Shown here in pieces: positions 50,435-61,964 of a stretch of 64,000 nt of DNA (positions are counted from its first letter, which is position 1; each line of letters starts with the position of its first letter). Position numbers and translations under genes: made by a program. Location: contig JAEZGX010000019.1 of NCBI GenBank assembly GCA_023416735.1, positions 1 to 64,000 on the forward strand, written 5' to 3'. The notes beneath the pieces were generated by a model. That model was not told where the DNA came from and did no database searches. It saw only the letters and a program-made list of their open reading frames with translations. Source of the DNA: Verrucomicrobiota bacterium (GTDB lineage: Bacteria; Verrucomicrobiota; Verrucomicrobiia; Opitutales; Opitutaceae).

Positions 50435-52033
50435 CTAGAAGCGGGCGGTGACTTCCTGTTGGTGGCCGGGGTCGACGGTGAGTTCGCCGAGCGAGGCGCA
50501 TTCGGTCTCGTCGTTTTTGTAGAGCTTGAAGCGGATCGGCGAGGACGCGTCGGACGTTTCCCAGCGCCATTTTCCGATCGAGACGAATTGGAGCGGCACG
50601 CCTTTGTCCCAGCTCAACCCGGGGCCATCTCCGCGAATGAAAAGACGATTGCCGATGCCGATGTAAGCGGTGGCGATGAGGCGCGTGGCGCCATCGGACG
50701 AGAGCACGCTTTCCACGGCGTCGCCGGCGGTCATGGGGACGTCGTCATCGGATGCAGGAGGCGTGGTGGGGATATCGTCGAGCGGGAGGTCGAGCGAGGG
50801 CGTGGGATCTGGCTCGGGTTTGCGCGGCGCGCGTTTGCGAGGTGGACGATCGGCCGGAGGCGCGCTCGATTCGGGGGAGGGTTCGAGGGAGGGTGTTTCG
50901 ACGGCAGGTGTTTCCGCCGGGGCGACAGGAACCGTGACGGATTCGGGCGCGAACGGATGATCGCTGCGCGGAGCGACGGGTTCGATGGCGGGAATTGTAT
51001 CCGCGGGAATGGGACGCGGTTCTTCGGTCGGAGTGGAGATGGGTTCCGCTGCGGCTGGCGGGGCAGACGGGGCTGGTTCGCCTGCGGGCGGTTGAGGCGC
51101 GGGCGTTTCGGAAGACGGGGCGGGCGATTCCTCGGTGGAGACGGACTCGTCGCGGCGCGGTTTGCGCGAGCGTTTCGGTGGCGAAACCGTTTCGGCGGCG
51201 GGTGCTGGGGGCGAAATCTCGGCGGGAGGTGTCGGCGTGGGGGCGAGTGCGGGCGTGGCCGGTGCGATGCCGGTAGCGGCTTTGGCGGCGGCGGTTTCGA
51301 TGGCTGCGATCACGGCGGCGGCGCGCTCGGCGAATTTGGCTTCGATGGCGGCGAGGGTTTTCGATTCGGCGTCGGAGCGTTCGCGCGTGAACGCAGCGAG
51401 GGCTTCGGAGATGGCGCCGGCGACGTCGGTGTGTCCGCGAGACGGGGCGGTTTCGGCGCGTTGGAGAGCCTCGGCGTGCGAGGTAAGATGCTGCCGGGCG
51501 GCGGCGTCGAGCTTAGCGAGTTCGGCGACGGATTGCTGAATTTTGTCGGCGAGGGTGGCGAGCCGCTCGCTTTCGGTGGCGCGGAGCTCGGCGAGTTCTT
51601 TTTCGAGTTCCTCGCGGTCGTCGTCGCGGGCGTTCTCGAGCTGGGCGTTGAATTCGGAAATCTTGTCCTGGAGTTTGTGGGGCAGTTGTTCTGCCTGCTT
51701 CAGGCTCTTGTGTGCGATCTCGACGATCTGGTGGAGACCGTTGGCGGCGATGCTGATTTGCTCGGCGGCGTTGGTGAGGGTGCGCGAGAGGGCGTCGAGC
51801 CCGCGTTGGCGTTCGTCGAGGGCTTCGTCCTGGCGCCGCGCGTAATCGGTGAGAAACGGAATGGCGCCGAGGACTGTGCCCAAGGCGACGCAGACGACGA
51901 CGGCGATGAGCGTGGTCGAATCGAGCGGCGCGGGGTGCGTGGCGACGAGGTAGCCGGCGATTCCGAGGAGAATCAGATCGCCGATAATGAAAGGCAGTTT
52001 GGGCAGCTTCGGAGTCTGGTCGGGGAGGCTCAT
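50435..52033 (-). CDS. Membrane-anchored coiled-coil protein with Pro-rich linker and C-terminal beta domain
   Basis: A 532-residue protein: two N-terminal membrane helices (about 12-60), a long coiled coil (about 65-230), a Pro/Ala/Glu-rich disordered linker (about 245-430) and a compact C-terminal domain (about 440-532) with RLIATAYIGIGNRLFIRGDG and RWETSDASSPIRFKLYKNDE. The C-terminal part resembles a small beta-sandwich of carbohydrate-binding type, though no family is firmly assigned. Start ATG 52033. Likely a cell-envelope or cytoplasmic scaffold. Divergent from the next small gene by 172 bp. Confidence 0.75.
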   Translation of the reverse strand: MSLPDQTPKLPKLPFIIGDLILLGIAGYLVATHPAPLDSTTLIAVVVCVALGTVLGAIPFLTDYARRQDEALDERQRGLDALSRTLTNAAEQISIAANGLHQIVEIAHKSLKQAEQLPHKLQDKISEFNAQLENARDDDREELEKELAELRATESERLATLADKIQQSVAELAKLDAAARQHLTSHAEALQRAETAPSRGHTDVAGAISEALAAFTRERSDAESKTLAAIEAKFAERAAAVIAAIETAAAKAATGIAPATPALAPTPTPPAEISPPAPAAETVSPPKRSRKPRRDESVSTEESPAPSSETPAPQPPAGEPAPSAPPAAAEPISTPTEEPRPIPADTIPAIEPVAPRSDHPFAPESVTVPVAPAETPAVETPSLEPSPESSAPPADRPPRKRAPRKPEPDPTPSLDLPLDDIPTTPPASDDDVPMTAGDAVESVLSSDGATRLIATAYIGIGNRLFIRGDGPGLSWDKGVPLQFVSIGKWRWETSDASSPIRFKLYKNDETECASLGELTVDPGHQQEVTARF

Positions 52034-52205
52034 GGTCGGCTGGCAGAGACGTTTGCCGTGACGTGGGTGGAGCGGCGTCGGGCGCGGTCGGTTGTGCGAC
52101 GCGCAGGGGGGATTTTCAATCACGGAGTGGCTGGGCTGCATGGGGAAACGCAAGCGGCGGCGCGGCGGATTGCATTCGGCGGGGCGACGTGCATTCGTGT
52201 GGGCC

Positions 52206-52487
52206 ATGAGCCTGGCTAACTTTCTGCGGATCGAGCGGGAGGAGCGCGATGGATCCCGGCACTACGTGGTGCATACGCACGATCCGAAATTTTCGATGGA
52301 GCTGACGCCTGACCGGGAGGCTCCGGACAAGGTCGGCAAAGGTGTGATCAAGCGCGTATGCGTGCCGAATTCGTGGGCGGGGGATTACGGCAAGTATGCG
52401 AAGCTGATGAACGCGGCGCAGGAGTTTTTCACGCAGTCGTTTGCGGAGCCGGTGGCGAAACCGGCGATGCGGCGGTTGGCGCGGTGA
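52206..52487 (+). CDS. Small conserved hypothetical protein, 93 residues
   Basis: Starts MSLANFLRIEREERDGSRHY and contains VCVPNSWAGDYGKYAKLMNA. No signal peptide. Start ATG 52206. Not recognised; the conserved-looking Trp-Ala-Gly stretch and the length suggest a real gene. Divergent from the large membrane-anchored protein gene. Confidence 0.75.
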   Translation: MSLANFLRIEREERDGSRHYVVHTHDPKFSMELTPDREAPDKVGKGVIKRVCVPNSWAGDYGKYAKLMNAAQEFFTQSFAEPVAKPAMRRLAR

Positions 52488-52588
52488 GGGAAAAACGAGC
52501 GAGCTGAGGGAAGGTGGAAAACCATCTCAGGCTTTGGGCACGTTGGGGCGGACGTCGCTGTTCGTTGGCGATTCTGGCCGAGCCGAGT

Positions 52589-52957
52589 TTAGAGGCGGCG
52601 CCAAGTCATGAAGGCTAGTGAGATCAGCAGTCCGATTCGGAGGGCGCCTTCGAAAGTGAGGATGACGAGCGTCCACTTGAGGCCGGTGTTGCGACGGGAG
52701 GCGTAGCCGAGGGCGGACGCGGCGAGGAGGCAGAGGGCTTGGAGTCGGGCGAACGGGAGCAGGAGCAGAGATGCCATCCAAAGCCAGTAGAGAAAGAGCG
52801 TGAGCGTCCAAAGGAAGGCGGTGACTTCGCCGAGGCCGAGTGCGCGAGGGTCGCCGTTGCGAGCGATCTGTTTGATGCCGAGGTAGCGTTCGCAGATCAC
52901 GAGCTGCCAAATCTCGAAAACGAGAAAGACAGGGGCGAGCGCGGCGAGGACGAGCAT
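52589..52957 (-). CDS. Small membrane protein, four helices
   Basis: A 122-residue protein with predicted helices at about 2-20, 45-70, 75-90 and 95-115. No recognised motif. It lies convergent with the preceding gene, after a gap (52488-52588) with nothing notable, and is divergent from the 154-residue membrane protein gene. Confidence 0.75.
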   Translation of the reverse strand: MLVLAALAPVFLVFEIWQLVICERYLGIKQIARNGDPRALGLGEVTAFLWTLTLFLYWLWMASLLLLPFARLQALCLLAASALGYASRRNTGLKWTLVILTFEGALRIGLLISLAFMTWRRL

Positions 52958-53110
52958 GCGGCGGGAGATTCAGGCGCAGCGGCGGACGCGCCAAGATTCG
53001 AATGAGCCGGAGGAAGAATTCGAGCGCGGTTGCGGGCGGCGAGGTCGCGGTTATGATGGAGATGCGTCGCGGGCCAGCGGTGGCGTGAAACCCCGGAACG
53101 AAAGGCGAGT

Positions 53111-53575
53111 ATGAACCCGTTGACGATGATCTTGAGTTATGTGGTGACCGCGGTCGTGGCCGGGGTCTTGGGCGGCGTGGCAATGTTGGGTGTGATGGAA
53201 TTGATGACCCGTGGAGGGCTGGCGCGCGGCAACATGGTGGTGGCGCTCGGCGGGTTGGTCACGAAGACGCGCGGCAACGCGTTTCGAGTGGGGATGATTT
53301 TGCACACGATTTCCGCGATCGGTTTCGCGATGGTCTATGCGATGGCGATCTTGTGGTTCGGAAAGTCGGAGATGCCGGAGGCGCTGTTTGTGGGAATCGG
53401 GCTAGGCTTTCTCCACGGACTGATCGTGAGCTTGATGCTGGTTTGGGTGGTGGCGGAAGGGCATCCCTTTGAGGAATACACGGACGCGGGACTCGCGGTG
53501 GGATTAAGCCACTTGTTGGGGCACGTGGCGTATGGCGCCGTCGTGGGGCTGACGGTGGGCGTGTCGCCGATATGA
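53111..53575 (+). CDS. Membrane protein of unknown function, 154 residues
   Basis: Four predicted helices. The first is YVVTAVVAGVLGGVAMLGVM (about 10-29), followed by a basic loop, then a GFLHGLIVSLMLVWVV helix and a last AVGLSHLLGHVAYGAVVGL. Similar small proteins occur widely but without a role I can name. Followed by an inverted repeat shared with the convergent AKR gene. Confidence 0.8.
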   Translation: MNPLTMILSYVVTAVVAGVLGGVAMLGVMELMTRGGLARGNMVVALGGLVTKTRGNAFRVGMILHTISAIGFAMVYAMAILWFGKSEMPEALFVGIGLGFLHGLIVSLMLVWVVAEGHPFEEYTDAGLAVGLSHLLGHVAYGAVVGLTVGVSPI

Positions 53576-53602
53576 AGAAGCGCGGTGGGGCGCCGCGCTT
53601 CT
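53576..53602. terminator. Shared hairpin between convergent genes
   Basis: Perfect 10-bp inverted repeat AGAAGCGCGG/CCGCGCTTCT with a 7-base loop in the 40-bp gap between the membrane protein and aldo/keto reductase genes. No U-tract on either strand, so it may act as a bidirectional pause or Rho-assisted end. Confidence 0.55.
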
Positions 53603-53615
53603 ATGGGGCTGCGTC

Positions 53616-54605
53616 CTATTTGCCGGAATACCAAACGCCGCGACGCCAATTGTGGCGGCGGAGACGCATGAGCAGATCGGCGCGCATCGGAGGCAGGTCG
53701 CTGACGGCGCAGTTGGCTTCGGCCTGAGCGACGGTGCGGATGCCCGGGATAACGGTGGAGACAGCGGGGTGGGCGAGGACGAATTTGATGGCCGCTTGGG
53801 CCATCGTGTAGGACGAGCCTTCGAGGTCGCCGCGGATTTCCTCGGCGCGGGCGACGGCGCGGGCGAGGCGGTCGCCTTCGAAATATTTGGAACGGAAATC
53901 GTCGGGGGCGAACGTGGTGTCGGCGGTGAATTTGCCGGTGAGCACGCCTTCGTCGAAGACGACGCGCACGATGACGCCGACGCCGCATTCCTTGGCCACA
54001 TCGAGCAGTTCGGCGGCGGGTTCTTGTTCGAAAAGGTTGTAGATGACCTGAACGCTATCGATCCACCCGCCGCGCATGAGATCGATGACGCTGTTCTGGT
54101 CCTGCTCGGGGGTGGAGACGCCGATGAGCCCGAGTTTTCCCTCGGACTGGAGGGTGCGGAGGATTTTGAAAGGCGTGGGATTGCGATTCCAGGCGCGCGT
54201 CCAGGTGTGGAGTTGGAGGAGGTCGATTTTTTCGACGCCGAGATTGGCGCAGCGGGTGGCGATGTTTTCGCGCAGGTAGGTTTCCGAGTAGCGCTCCTCT
54301 GCACGATCGTAAGGCGAAGGGGGCCAGGTGCCGTCGGACGGCGGCGTTTTGGTGGCGACGAAGATGCGTTCCTTTTTGCCGGCGGCGGTGCGTTCGCGGA
54401 GAACCTGTGCGATGAGCTTTTCGCTGCGGCCGTCGCCGTAGCCGGCGGCGGTGTCGATGAAGTTGACGCCGAGATCGAGCGCGCGGTGAAGCGCGGCGAG
54501 CGAGTCGGTGTCGGCTTGTGCGCCCCAAGAGCCGCCGATCGCCCAGGCGCCGAAGCCGATTTCAGAGATGTTGAAAGGATGTCTGCCGAAGGCGCGGTGT
54601 TTCAT
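53616..54605 (-). CDS. Aldo/keto reductase
   Basis: A 329-residue NADPH-dependent reductase. Catalytic tetrad elements are visible: Asp and Tyr in NFIDTAAGYGDG, Lys in VATKTPP and His in LLQLHTW. The NADPH-binding end IPGIRTVAQAEAN is typical. Monocistronic. Substrate unknown; probably aldehydes or sugar derivatives. Confidence 0.94.
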   Translation of the reverse strand: MKHRAFGRHPFNISEIGFGAWAIGGSWGAQADTDSLAALHRALDLGVNFIDTAAGYGDGRSEKLIAQVLRERTAAGKKERIFVATKTPPSDGTWPPSPYDRAEERYSETYLRENIATRCANLGVEKIDLLQLHTWTRAWNRNPTPFKILRTLQSEGKLGLIGVSTPEQDQNSVIDLMRGGWIDSVQVIYNLFEQEPAAELLDVAKECGVGVIVRVVFDEGVLTGKFTADTTFAPDDFRSKYFEGDRLARAVARAEEIRGDLEGSSYTMAQAAIKFVLAHPAVSTVIPGIRTVAQAEANCAVSDLPPMRADLLMRLRRHNWRRGVWYSGK

Positions 54606-54663
54606 GGAGCTTCACCTTGAGCACGTCGGAGCGTCTCGGCGCGAGCGAAATTCAAGATCCCCG

Positions 54664-54700
54664 TAAAAACGAAAACAGCGGAGCCGCGCGGGCTCCGCTG
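54664..54700 (-). terminator. Intrinsic terminator of the coiled-coil periplasmic gene
   Basis: 10-bp stem CAGCGGAGCC/GGCTCCGCTG (54676-54685 with 54691-54700), then on the minus strand TTTTCGTTTTT. Lies 28 bp after the stop of the gene at 54729. Confidence 0.9.
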
Positions 54701-54728
54701 TGACGAAAGGAAGAATGGACGGGAGATG

Positions 54729-55463
54729 CTATTCCGTAACGGAACTGCGGAGATTCTTCATCTCGGCTTGGACATCATCGACGAGGGCGTTGAAGCGGGC
54801 TTTGTCGAAGTTGTCTTCGAGATCGTCGAGTCGATCTTCGAGTGCGTCGACCCGGTCGTCGGCGGCATCCCGGGCGACGCCGCGGGGCATAGCGTCGACG
54901 CGGTCATCGAGTTCGTCGATGCGCTTTTCGAGCGCCTTGAGGGCTTCGCGCGCGGCGACCTTGTCGGTTTCGAGCGGTCGGTTCTTGTAGGAGTCGAGAT
55001 CGAGCGCAGCGGCCGCGTGGTCACCGGCGCGACGCGCGTCGCGTTTGGCCTCGTCGAGCGTGTCGCCGACTTCACGGCGGGCGTTGCTGACGTCGTCACG
55101 GTTGAACGTGCGCTTGGTCCAGGCCGCGAGGCGATTGGCTTCGGCGCGAACATCGGCCTTCAATTCTTCGTAGCGCGCTTTCGCGTAGGTTTTGCGCAGG
55201 TCGTTGCGACGTTCCTTGAGGACATCGATGCGGGCGCGAGCGGCTTCGCGTTCGCTCATGTCGGGCGCGCTGTCGACGAGCACATCGAGGCGATCGATCT
55301 CGGCGTTGATTTCGTCGAGAGCGGCTTTGGCGGCGTCGCCTTTGACTTCGGAGATTTCGGCTTTGGCGCGCGCGGTGGCTTCGCTGGCCGAGAGGGCGAT
55401 CGGCGTCGCGGCAAAGGCAGCGAGAGCCGGCACGAGAATGTAGCGGGGAAGGGAGGTTTTCAT
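54729..55463 (-). CDS. Exported coiled-coil protein
   Basis: A 244-residue protein: signal peptide (MKTSLPRYILVPALAAFAAT), then long, highly charged helices such as LDEINAEIDRLDVLVDSA and DDRVDALEDRLDDLEDNF. Heptad-like Leu/Asp spacing suggests a coiled coil in the periplasm. No recognised family. Has its own terminator. Confidence 0.8.
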   Translation of the reverse strand: MKTSLPRYILVPALAAFAATPIALSASEATARAKAEISEVKGDAAKAALDEINAEIDRLDVLVDSAPDMSEREAARARIDVLKERRNDLRKTYAKARYEELKADVRAEANRLAAWTKRTFNRDDVSNARREVGDTLDEAKRDARRAGDHAAAALDLDSYKNRPLETDKVAAREALKALEKRIDELDDRVDAMPRGVARDAADDRVDALEDRLDDLEDNFDKARFNALVDDVQAEMKNLRSSVTE

Positions 55464-55630
55464 GTTGGGTAGTTTGATTGAGGATTAGAGACGCGGCCCG
55501 GGGGCTCGCGTGGGATTTGTGCGTTAGTTCGTCGTGCACGCGGAGCGGTTCCGAAGAAGGGAGCCGGTCGGATGGGCGTTTAAGAGATTTGCCCGATTGT
55601 GAGGCGCAGGGAGAGGAGGAAAACGGGACG

Positions 55631-55657
55631 AAAAAAGGCAGGTCTTGCGACCTGCCT
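55631..55657 (-). terminator. Intrinsic terminator of hppA
   Basis: Stem AGGCAGGTC/GACCTGCCT with loop TTGC, then on the minus strand six T. It lies about 26 bp after the hppA stop codon. Confidence 0.92.
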
Positions 55658-55682
55658 CGGGGCGAGTGGATGGTGGAAGAGG

Positions 55683-58115
<2,433 letters not shown>

Positions 58116-58287
58116 AAGGGGTAAGGGGTGAAAAGAACGGACGAGGTGCGGACGCGCAGGGTTGTGTCCGCGGCGGTGGGGTGCCGCGAGTCTATTCTGG
58201 CCGAAGAACAGCGGGGAAATACCCGATATACAAAACGCGGGAAACGCACCGCGCCTTGGGGTTGAGTCCCGTGAACGGGGGCTGCAG

Positions 58288-59232
58288 CTATGCGGCGGAG
58301 GAGCCGGGAGAAGTCTCTTTCGTGGGCAGGCCGAAACCTTCGGTGACGGAGCGGCAGAGTCCGATGAATGTTTCCTCGCCGAGCGGCAGACGGCGGCCTT
58401 TCAGGTGCGCCACGCCCCACGTCCGACGCAGACGACGGCGGCCGAGCGGGAAGTCGATGAGGACACCGGACTCGAGTTCGGCGCGAGCGATCCAAGGCGC
58501 GAGCACCCCGATGCCGACGCCAATTTTCACGAGCTCCTTGATGGCATCCATCGCGCCCAGCTCGATATAGTGTCCGAACGCCATTCGCTCGTCGCGAAAG
58601 TATTCGCTGACGAGACGGAACGTATAACTGGATTTATTATACAACACGAGCGTCTCGCTCTCGAGCGTATCGCGCAGCACGCGGCGCGCGCGCGCCCACG
58701 GGTGCATCGGTGACGTGACGAAGCGCAGTTCGTCGGAGAACAAAGGCACGAACTCGAATTCGCCGGTTGTTTCCGGTTCGAGCATGATGGAGAGATCGAT
58801 GCGGTTGTTCTGGAGAAGCTCGACCTGTTGCGCGTGATCGCCGGGTTCGATCGTGATCACGCACTTGGGGAAACTCTGCTTGAACTCGCGGAGCACTGTG
58901 GGGAGCAGATACTGGCACGCGGTCGTGCTGGCGCCGACGCGCAGGCGACCGTGGCCCCAGCGCGAGAGTGCGTCGAGGCCGGCACGAGCGGCGTCCATCT
59001 CGCGCAGGATTTTCTCGGTGTGGCGGAGAAATTGTTCGCCGGCCTGCGTGAGAAGAACGTGACGCCCGGCGCGGTCGACCAAGCGGCTGCCGACCTCCGC
59101 TTCGAGGGCCTTGATGGCGTGGCTGACGGCGCTTTGCGTGAGGAACAATTCCTTGGCCGCGCGCGTAAAGCTCTGGCAACGCGCGAGTGCGGCGAAAGCG
59201 AGCAGCTGGCGGCTGTCGAGCGGGCGATTCAT
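58288..59232 (-). CDS. LysR-family regulator of the nitrate locus
   Basis: A 314-residue LysR protein. The HTH lies in MNRPLDSRQLLAFAALARCQ to LTQSAVSHAIKALEAEV. An effector domain follows with GIGVLAPW near its end. ATG 59232 is chosen because in-frame sequence upstream overlaps the divergent control region. It is divergent from the NasS-like gene by 101 bp, so it probably controls nitrate uptake or use (inference). A CTTTGCAAAG palindrome at 59264 is a possible site. Confidence 0.92.
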   Translation of the reverse strand: MNRPLDSRQLLAFAALARCQSFTRAAKELFLTQSAVSHAIKALEAEVGSRLVDRAGRHVLLTQAGEQFLRHTEKILREMDAARAGLDALSRWGHGRLRVGASTTACQYLLPTVLREFKQSFPKCVITIEPGDHAQQVELLQNNRIDLSIMLEPETTGEFEFVPLFSDELRFVTSPMHPWARARRVLRDTLESETLVLYNKSSYTFRLVSEYFRDERMAFGHYIELGAMDAIKELVKIGVGIGVLAPWIARAELESGVLIDFPLGRRRLRRTWGVAHLKGRRLPLGEETFIGLCRSVTEGFGLPTKETSPGSSAA

Positions 59233-59263
59233 CGATGAGTGCCTTTCATTGATCGCATGAAAT

Positions 59264-59273
59264 CTTTGCAAAG
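59264..59273. promoter_or_regulatory. Candidate LysR operator
   Basis: Perfect 10-bp palindrome CTTTGCAAAG in the 101-bp divergent gap between the LysR and NasS-like genes. LysR boxes are palindromic T-N11-A-like sites; this one is suggestive only. Confidence 0.35.
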
Positions 59274-59333
59274 CACTTATCAGGCCAGCTCCCGGTTGTG
59301 GCATGTCGGCGGCTGAAAGGTCCGGCGAATGTG

Positions 59334-60395
59334 ATGAACATCTCCGCTCCCAAATCAGCTCCCAGCAGACGCGCGCTGCGTATCGGATTTCTTGCGTTGA
59401 CCGATGCGGCGCCGCTGATCGTGGCGCAGCGATTGGGGATGTTTGCGCGGCGCGGCTTGAACGTGGTGTTGGAGCGCGAAGTAGGTTGGGCGACGATCCG
59501 GGAGAAAATTCTCTACGGAGAACTCGATGCGGCACCGGCGCCGGCGCCGATGTTGTGGTCGGCGCAGTTGGGGCTCGGCTGCGTGGCGCGGTCGGTGTTG
59601 ACGGCGTTCGTCTTCAATCTTCACGGCAACGCGCTGACGCTTTCTAACCGGCTCCATGCGGAAGGCGTGCGGGATGCTGCGACCCTGCGGGCGGTGGCGC
59701 GGGCCCGGCGAGGCGAAAGCCGGCTTACGATCGGCGTGGTGTTTCCCTTCTCGTCGCATCACCTGATGTTGCTGCAATGGTTCGCGTCAGCGGGAATTCG
59801 CGCGGAAGCGGATGTGCGGATCGCGATCGTGCCGCCGGCGCAGATGTTTCGGAATCTCGAGGCGAGCACGATTGACGGGTATTGCGCCGGTGAGCCGTGG
59901 AACTCGATCGCGGTGCGTGCGGGAATTGGCTGGTGTCCGGCGTGGAGTGCAGCGCATTCGCCCGGGCACGTCGAAAAAGTGCTGATGGTCACTGAGGATT
60001 TCGCGACCGGGCGCGCGGCGGAGCATGCGGCGCTGGTCGCGGCGCTCGCGGAAGCGGCGGAATGGTGCGATGAGCCGAAAAACCGCGAACAGCTGCCGGC
60101 GCTGCTGAGCGAGTCGTCGCATCTCAACCTCCCGGCGCGCGTGATCGCCCCGGCATTGCGGGGACGCTTCGAATGCGGGCACGGACGCATCGAGCATGTG
60201 CCGGATTTTCTGGTGTTTCACCGCGGCGGGGCGAATGCGCCGACCGAGGAAAAGGCGATGGCGCTTCAACGGGAACTCGTGGCCGCGGCGATTCTTCCGA
60301 GGGGCGTCGATGCGACGCTGCCGTGCCGCCTGTTTCGCGAAGACCTATATCGGGCGGCCCTCCATTCCCGGCGCGCGCATGAAATCGTTTCGTAA
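59334..60395 (+). CDS. NrtA/CmpA-family substrate-binding protein without a signal peptide (NasS-like)
   Basis: A 353-residue type II binding protein fold: RIGFLALTDAAPLIVAQRLG, then IVPPAQMFRNLEASTIDGYC and GEPWNSIA. It has no signal peptide, unlike its neighbour at 60379, so it is probably cytoplasmic, as is NasS, the nitrate sensor of nitrate assimilation. No NasT is seen in the window. ATG 59334 is used. Overlaps the next gene. Confidence 0.85.
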   Translation: MNISAPKSAPSRRALRIGFLALTDAAPLIVAQRLGMFARRGLNVVLEREVGWATIREKILYGELDAAPAPAPMLWSAQLGLGCVARSVLTAFVFNLHGNALTLSNRLHAEGVRDAATLRAVARARRGESRLTIGVVFPFSSHHLMLLQWFASAGIRAEADVRIAIVPPAQMFRNLEASTIDGYCAGEPWNSIAVRAGIGWCPAWSAAHSPGHVEKVLMVTEDFATGRAAEHAALVAALAEAAEWCDEPKNREQLPALLSESSHLNLPARVIAPALRGRFECGHGRIEHVPDFLVFHRGGANAPTEEKAMALQRELVAAAILPRGVDATLPCRLFREDLYRAALHSRRAHEIVS

Positions 60396-61677
60396 CCAAA
60401 ATTTCATGACAACGCCGGCACGGCTGAATCGCCGGCAGTTTATCTCGCGCGCGACCGTGGGCGTCGGCGCGGCGGCGCTGTGGAGCGCGCTCGGCACGCG
60501 CACGTGGGCGGCGACCGCGGCTTCCGTTTCAGACGCGCCGGAAAGTCCGGAGATGAACTTCGGCATCATCGCGCTCACGGATTGTTCGCCCATCGTGATC
60601 GCGCACGAAAAAGGTCTCTTCAAAAAATACGGCATCCGGTCGAAGGTGACGAAAGGCGCAAACTGGGCGGCGATCCGCGACAACCTTTCGGCGGGTTCGT
60701 TGCAGGCGACGCACATGCTGATCGGCATGCCGCTGGCGTCGACGATGGGGCTCGCCGGTTCGCCGAAGAAGCCGATGGTGATACCCTGGCTGATGAACCG
60801 TAATGGTCAGGCCATTACACTGAAGAACGATTGGAAGGGAAAGGTGGGCGCGGATCCGAAGGCGCTAAAACCCTTTGTCGATCAGGCCAAGAAGCTCGGC
60901 AAGCCGCTGACCTTTGCGATGACCTTTCCGCCGGGCACGCACGCGATGTGGATGCGTCTTTATCTCGGGCAAGGCGGGATCGATCCGGACAAAGATGTAA
61001 CGCTCATCACCGTCCCGCCGGCGCAGATGGTGGCGAACATGAAGATTGGAAAGATGGATGGGTTTTGCGTGGGCGAGCCCTGGAACGCTCGAACGATCAA
61101 CGATCGAATCGGGTTCACCTCTGTCGCGACGCAGGATCTGTGGAAGGATCACCCGGAGAAAGTCTGTGCGTTTACGGAGGAGTTCGCGGAGAAGACCCCA
61201 AAGACCGTGAAAGCGGTGCTCAAGGCGTTGCACGAAGCGAGTGTGTGGTTGGACGATCTCGATCACCGCGCCGAGCAGTGCGAGATCGTCTCAAGGGCGA
61301 CCTACATCAATTGCGATCCGAAGACGATTTTGGGACGGCTCGTTGGCGAGCTCGATTATGGCGACGGCCGCACGGTGCGGGATGAGCACACCATGCATTT
61401 CAGCCGGCGGAACTGCAATTATCCGCAGCCGAAGTATGCGAAGTGGTTTCTGTCGCAGTATCGCCGGTGGGGCATGGTCGCGGGCGCGCCCGATTACGAA
61501 GGGATCACGCAGCGAGTGATGCGCACCGATCTCTACGAGGAAGCGATGAAGGAAATCGGTTATGCGCATGGCGGGCGGGATGAAACGCCCGAAACGCTTT
61601 TCGACGGAGTTACCTTCGATCCGAAAGATCCGGAAAGTTATGCGAAGAGCTTCGCGGTGAAGTCATTGAAAAGCTGA
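60379..61677 (+). CDS. Tat-exported nitrate-type ABC substrate-binding protein (NrtA-like)
   Basis: A 432-residue protein with a Tat signal (RRQFISRATVGVGAAALW). The ligand domain contains GIIALTDCSPIVIAHEKGLF, VTKGANWAAIRDNLSAGS and FCVGEPWNARTI. The last shares the GEPWN motif with its neighbour. ATG 60406 (MTTPARLNRRQF) is an equally good start and would leave 423 residues. Its own permease and ATPase genes are not in the window. Confidence 0.92.
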   Translation: MKSFRNQNFMTTPARLNRRQFISRATVGVGAAALWSALGTRTWAATAASVSDAPESPEMNFGIIALTDCSPIVIAHEKGLFKKYGIRSKVTKGANWAAIRDNLSAGSLQATHMLIGMPLASTMGLAGSPKKPMVIPWLMNRNGQAITLKNDWKGKVGADPKALKPFVDQAKKLGKPLTFAMTFPPGTHAMWMRLYLGQGGIDPDKDVTLITVPPAQMVANMKIGKMDGFCVGEPWNARTINDRIGFTSVATQDLWKDHPEKVCAFTEEFAEKTPKTVKAVLKALHEASVWLDDLDHRAEQCEIVSRATYINCDPKTILGRLVGELDYGDGRTVRDEHTMHFSRRNCNYPQPKYAKWFLSQYRRWGMVAGAPDYEGITQRVMRTDLYEEAMKEIGYAHGGRDETPETLFDGVTFDPKDPESYAKSFAVKSLKS

Positions 61678-61964
61678 TACGCGGGCTGACGACTCAAGCC
61701 GATGAAACTGCGCGGAAGCGCGGGACCGGCTTCGACATTCAGATGATCCTGCGGCACCGCCCGCACCCCCACGGTGCGGCGGCGGTGCTCCAACTGGATT
61801 CTTCGCTTCGCTCAGAATGACAAGAGGAGGGGGGACTTCAGAATGGCAGGCTGGGGTGACCGGTGATGAATGGGGTTCATCGGGCGGCGTAAAACTATTC
61901 ATCGAGCAAATGAAGGGCGCGGGCGGGTGTTGGCGCGTGCGTTGCTCATGCGGCGGGGACACGC
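61678..61964. other. Intergenic region before narK with structured and repeat DNA
   Basis: 287 bp. 61696-61732 folds as AAGCCG/CGGCTT around an inner GCGC-GGAA-GCGC stem-loop. 61797-61821 carries the dispersed motif ATTCTTCGCTTCGCTCAGAA (family E). No clear riboswitch or ANTAR target pair was recognised. Could hold the narK promoter. Confidence 0.4.

Noticed and set aside
50459..52219. 586-codon Gly-rich plus-strand frame
   Set aside because: Mirror of the Pro/Ala-rich linker of the minus-strand membrane protein.
61696..61732. Riboswitch-like fold before narK
   Set aside because: The nested stem was compared from memory with c-di-GMP, cobalamin, THF and SAM classes and with ANTAR double hairpins; no consensus matched.
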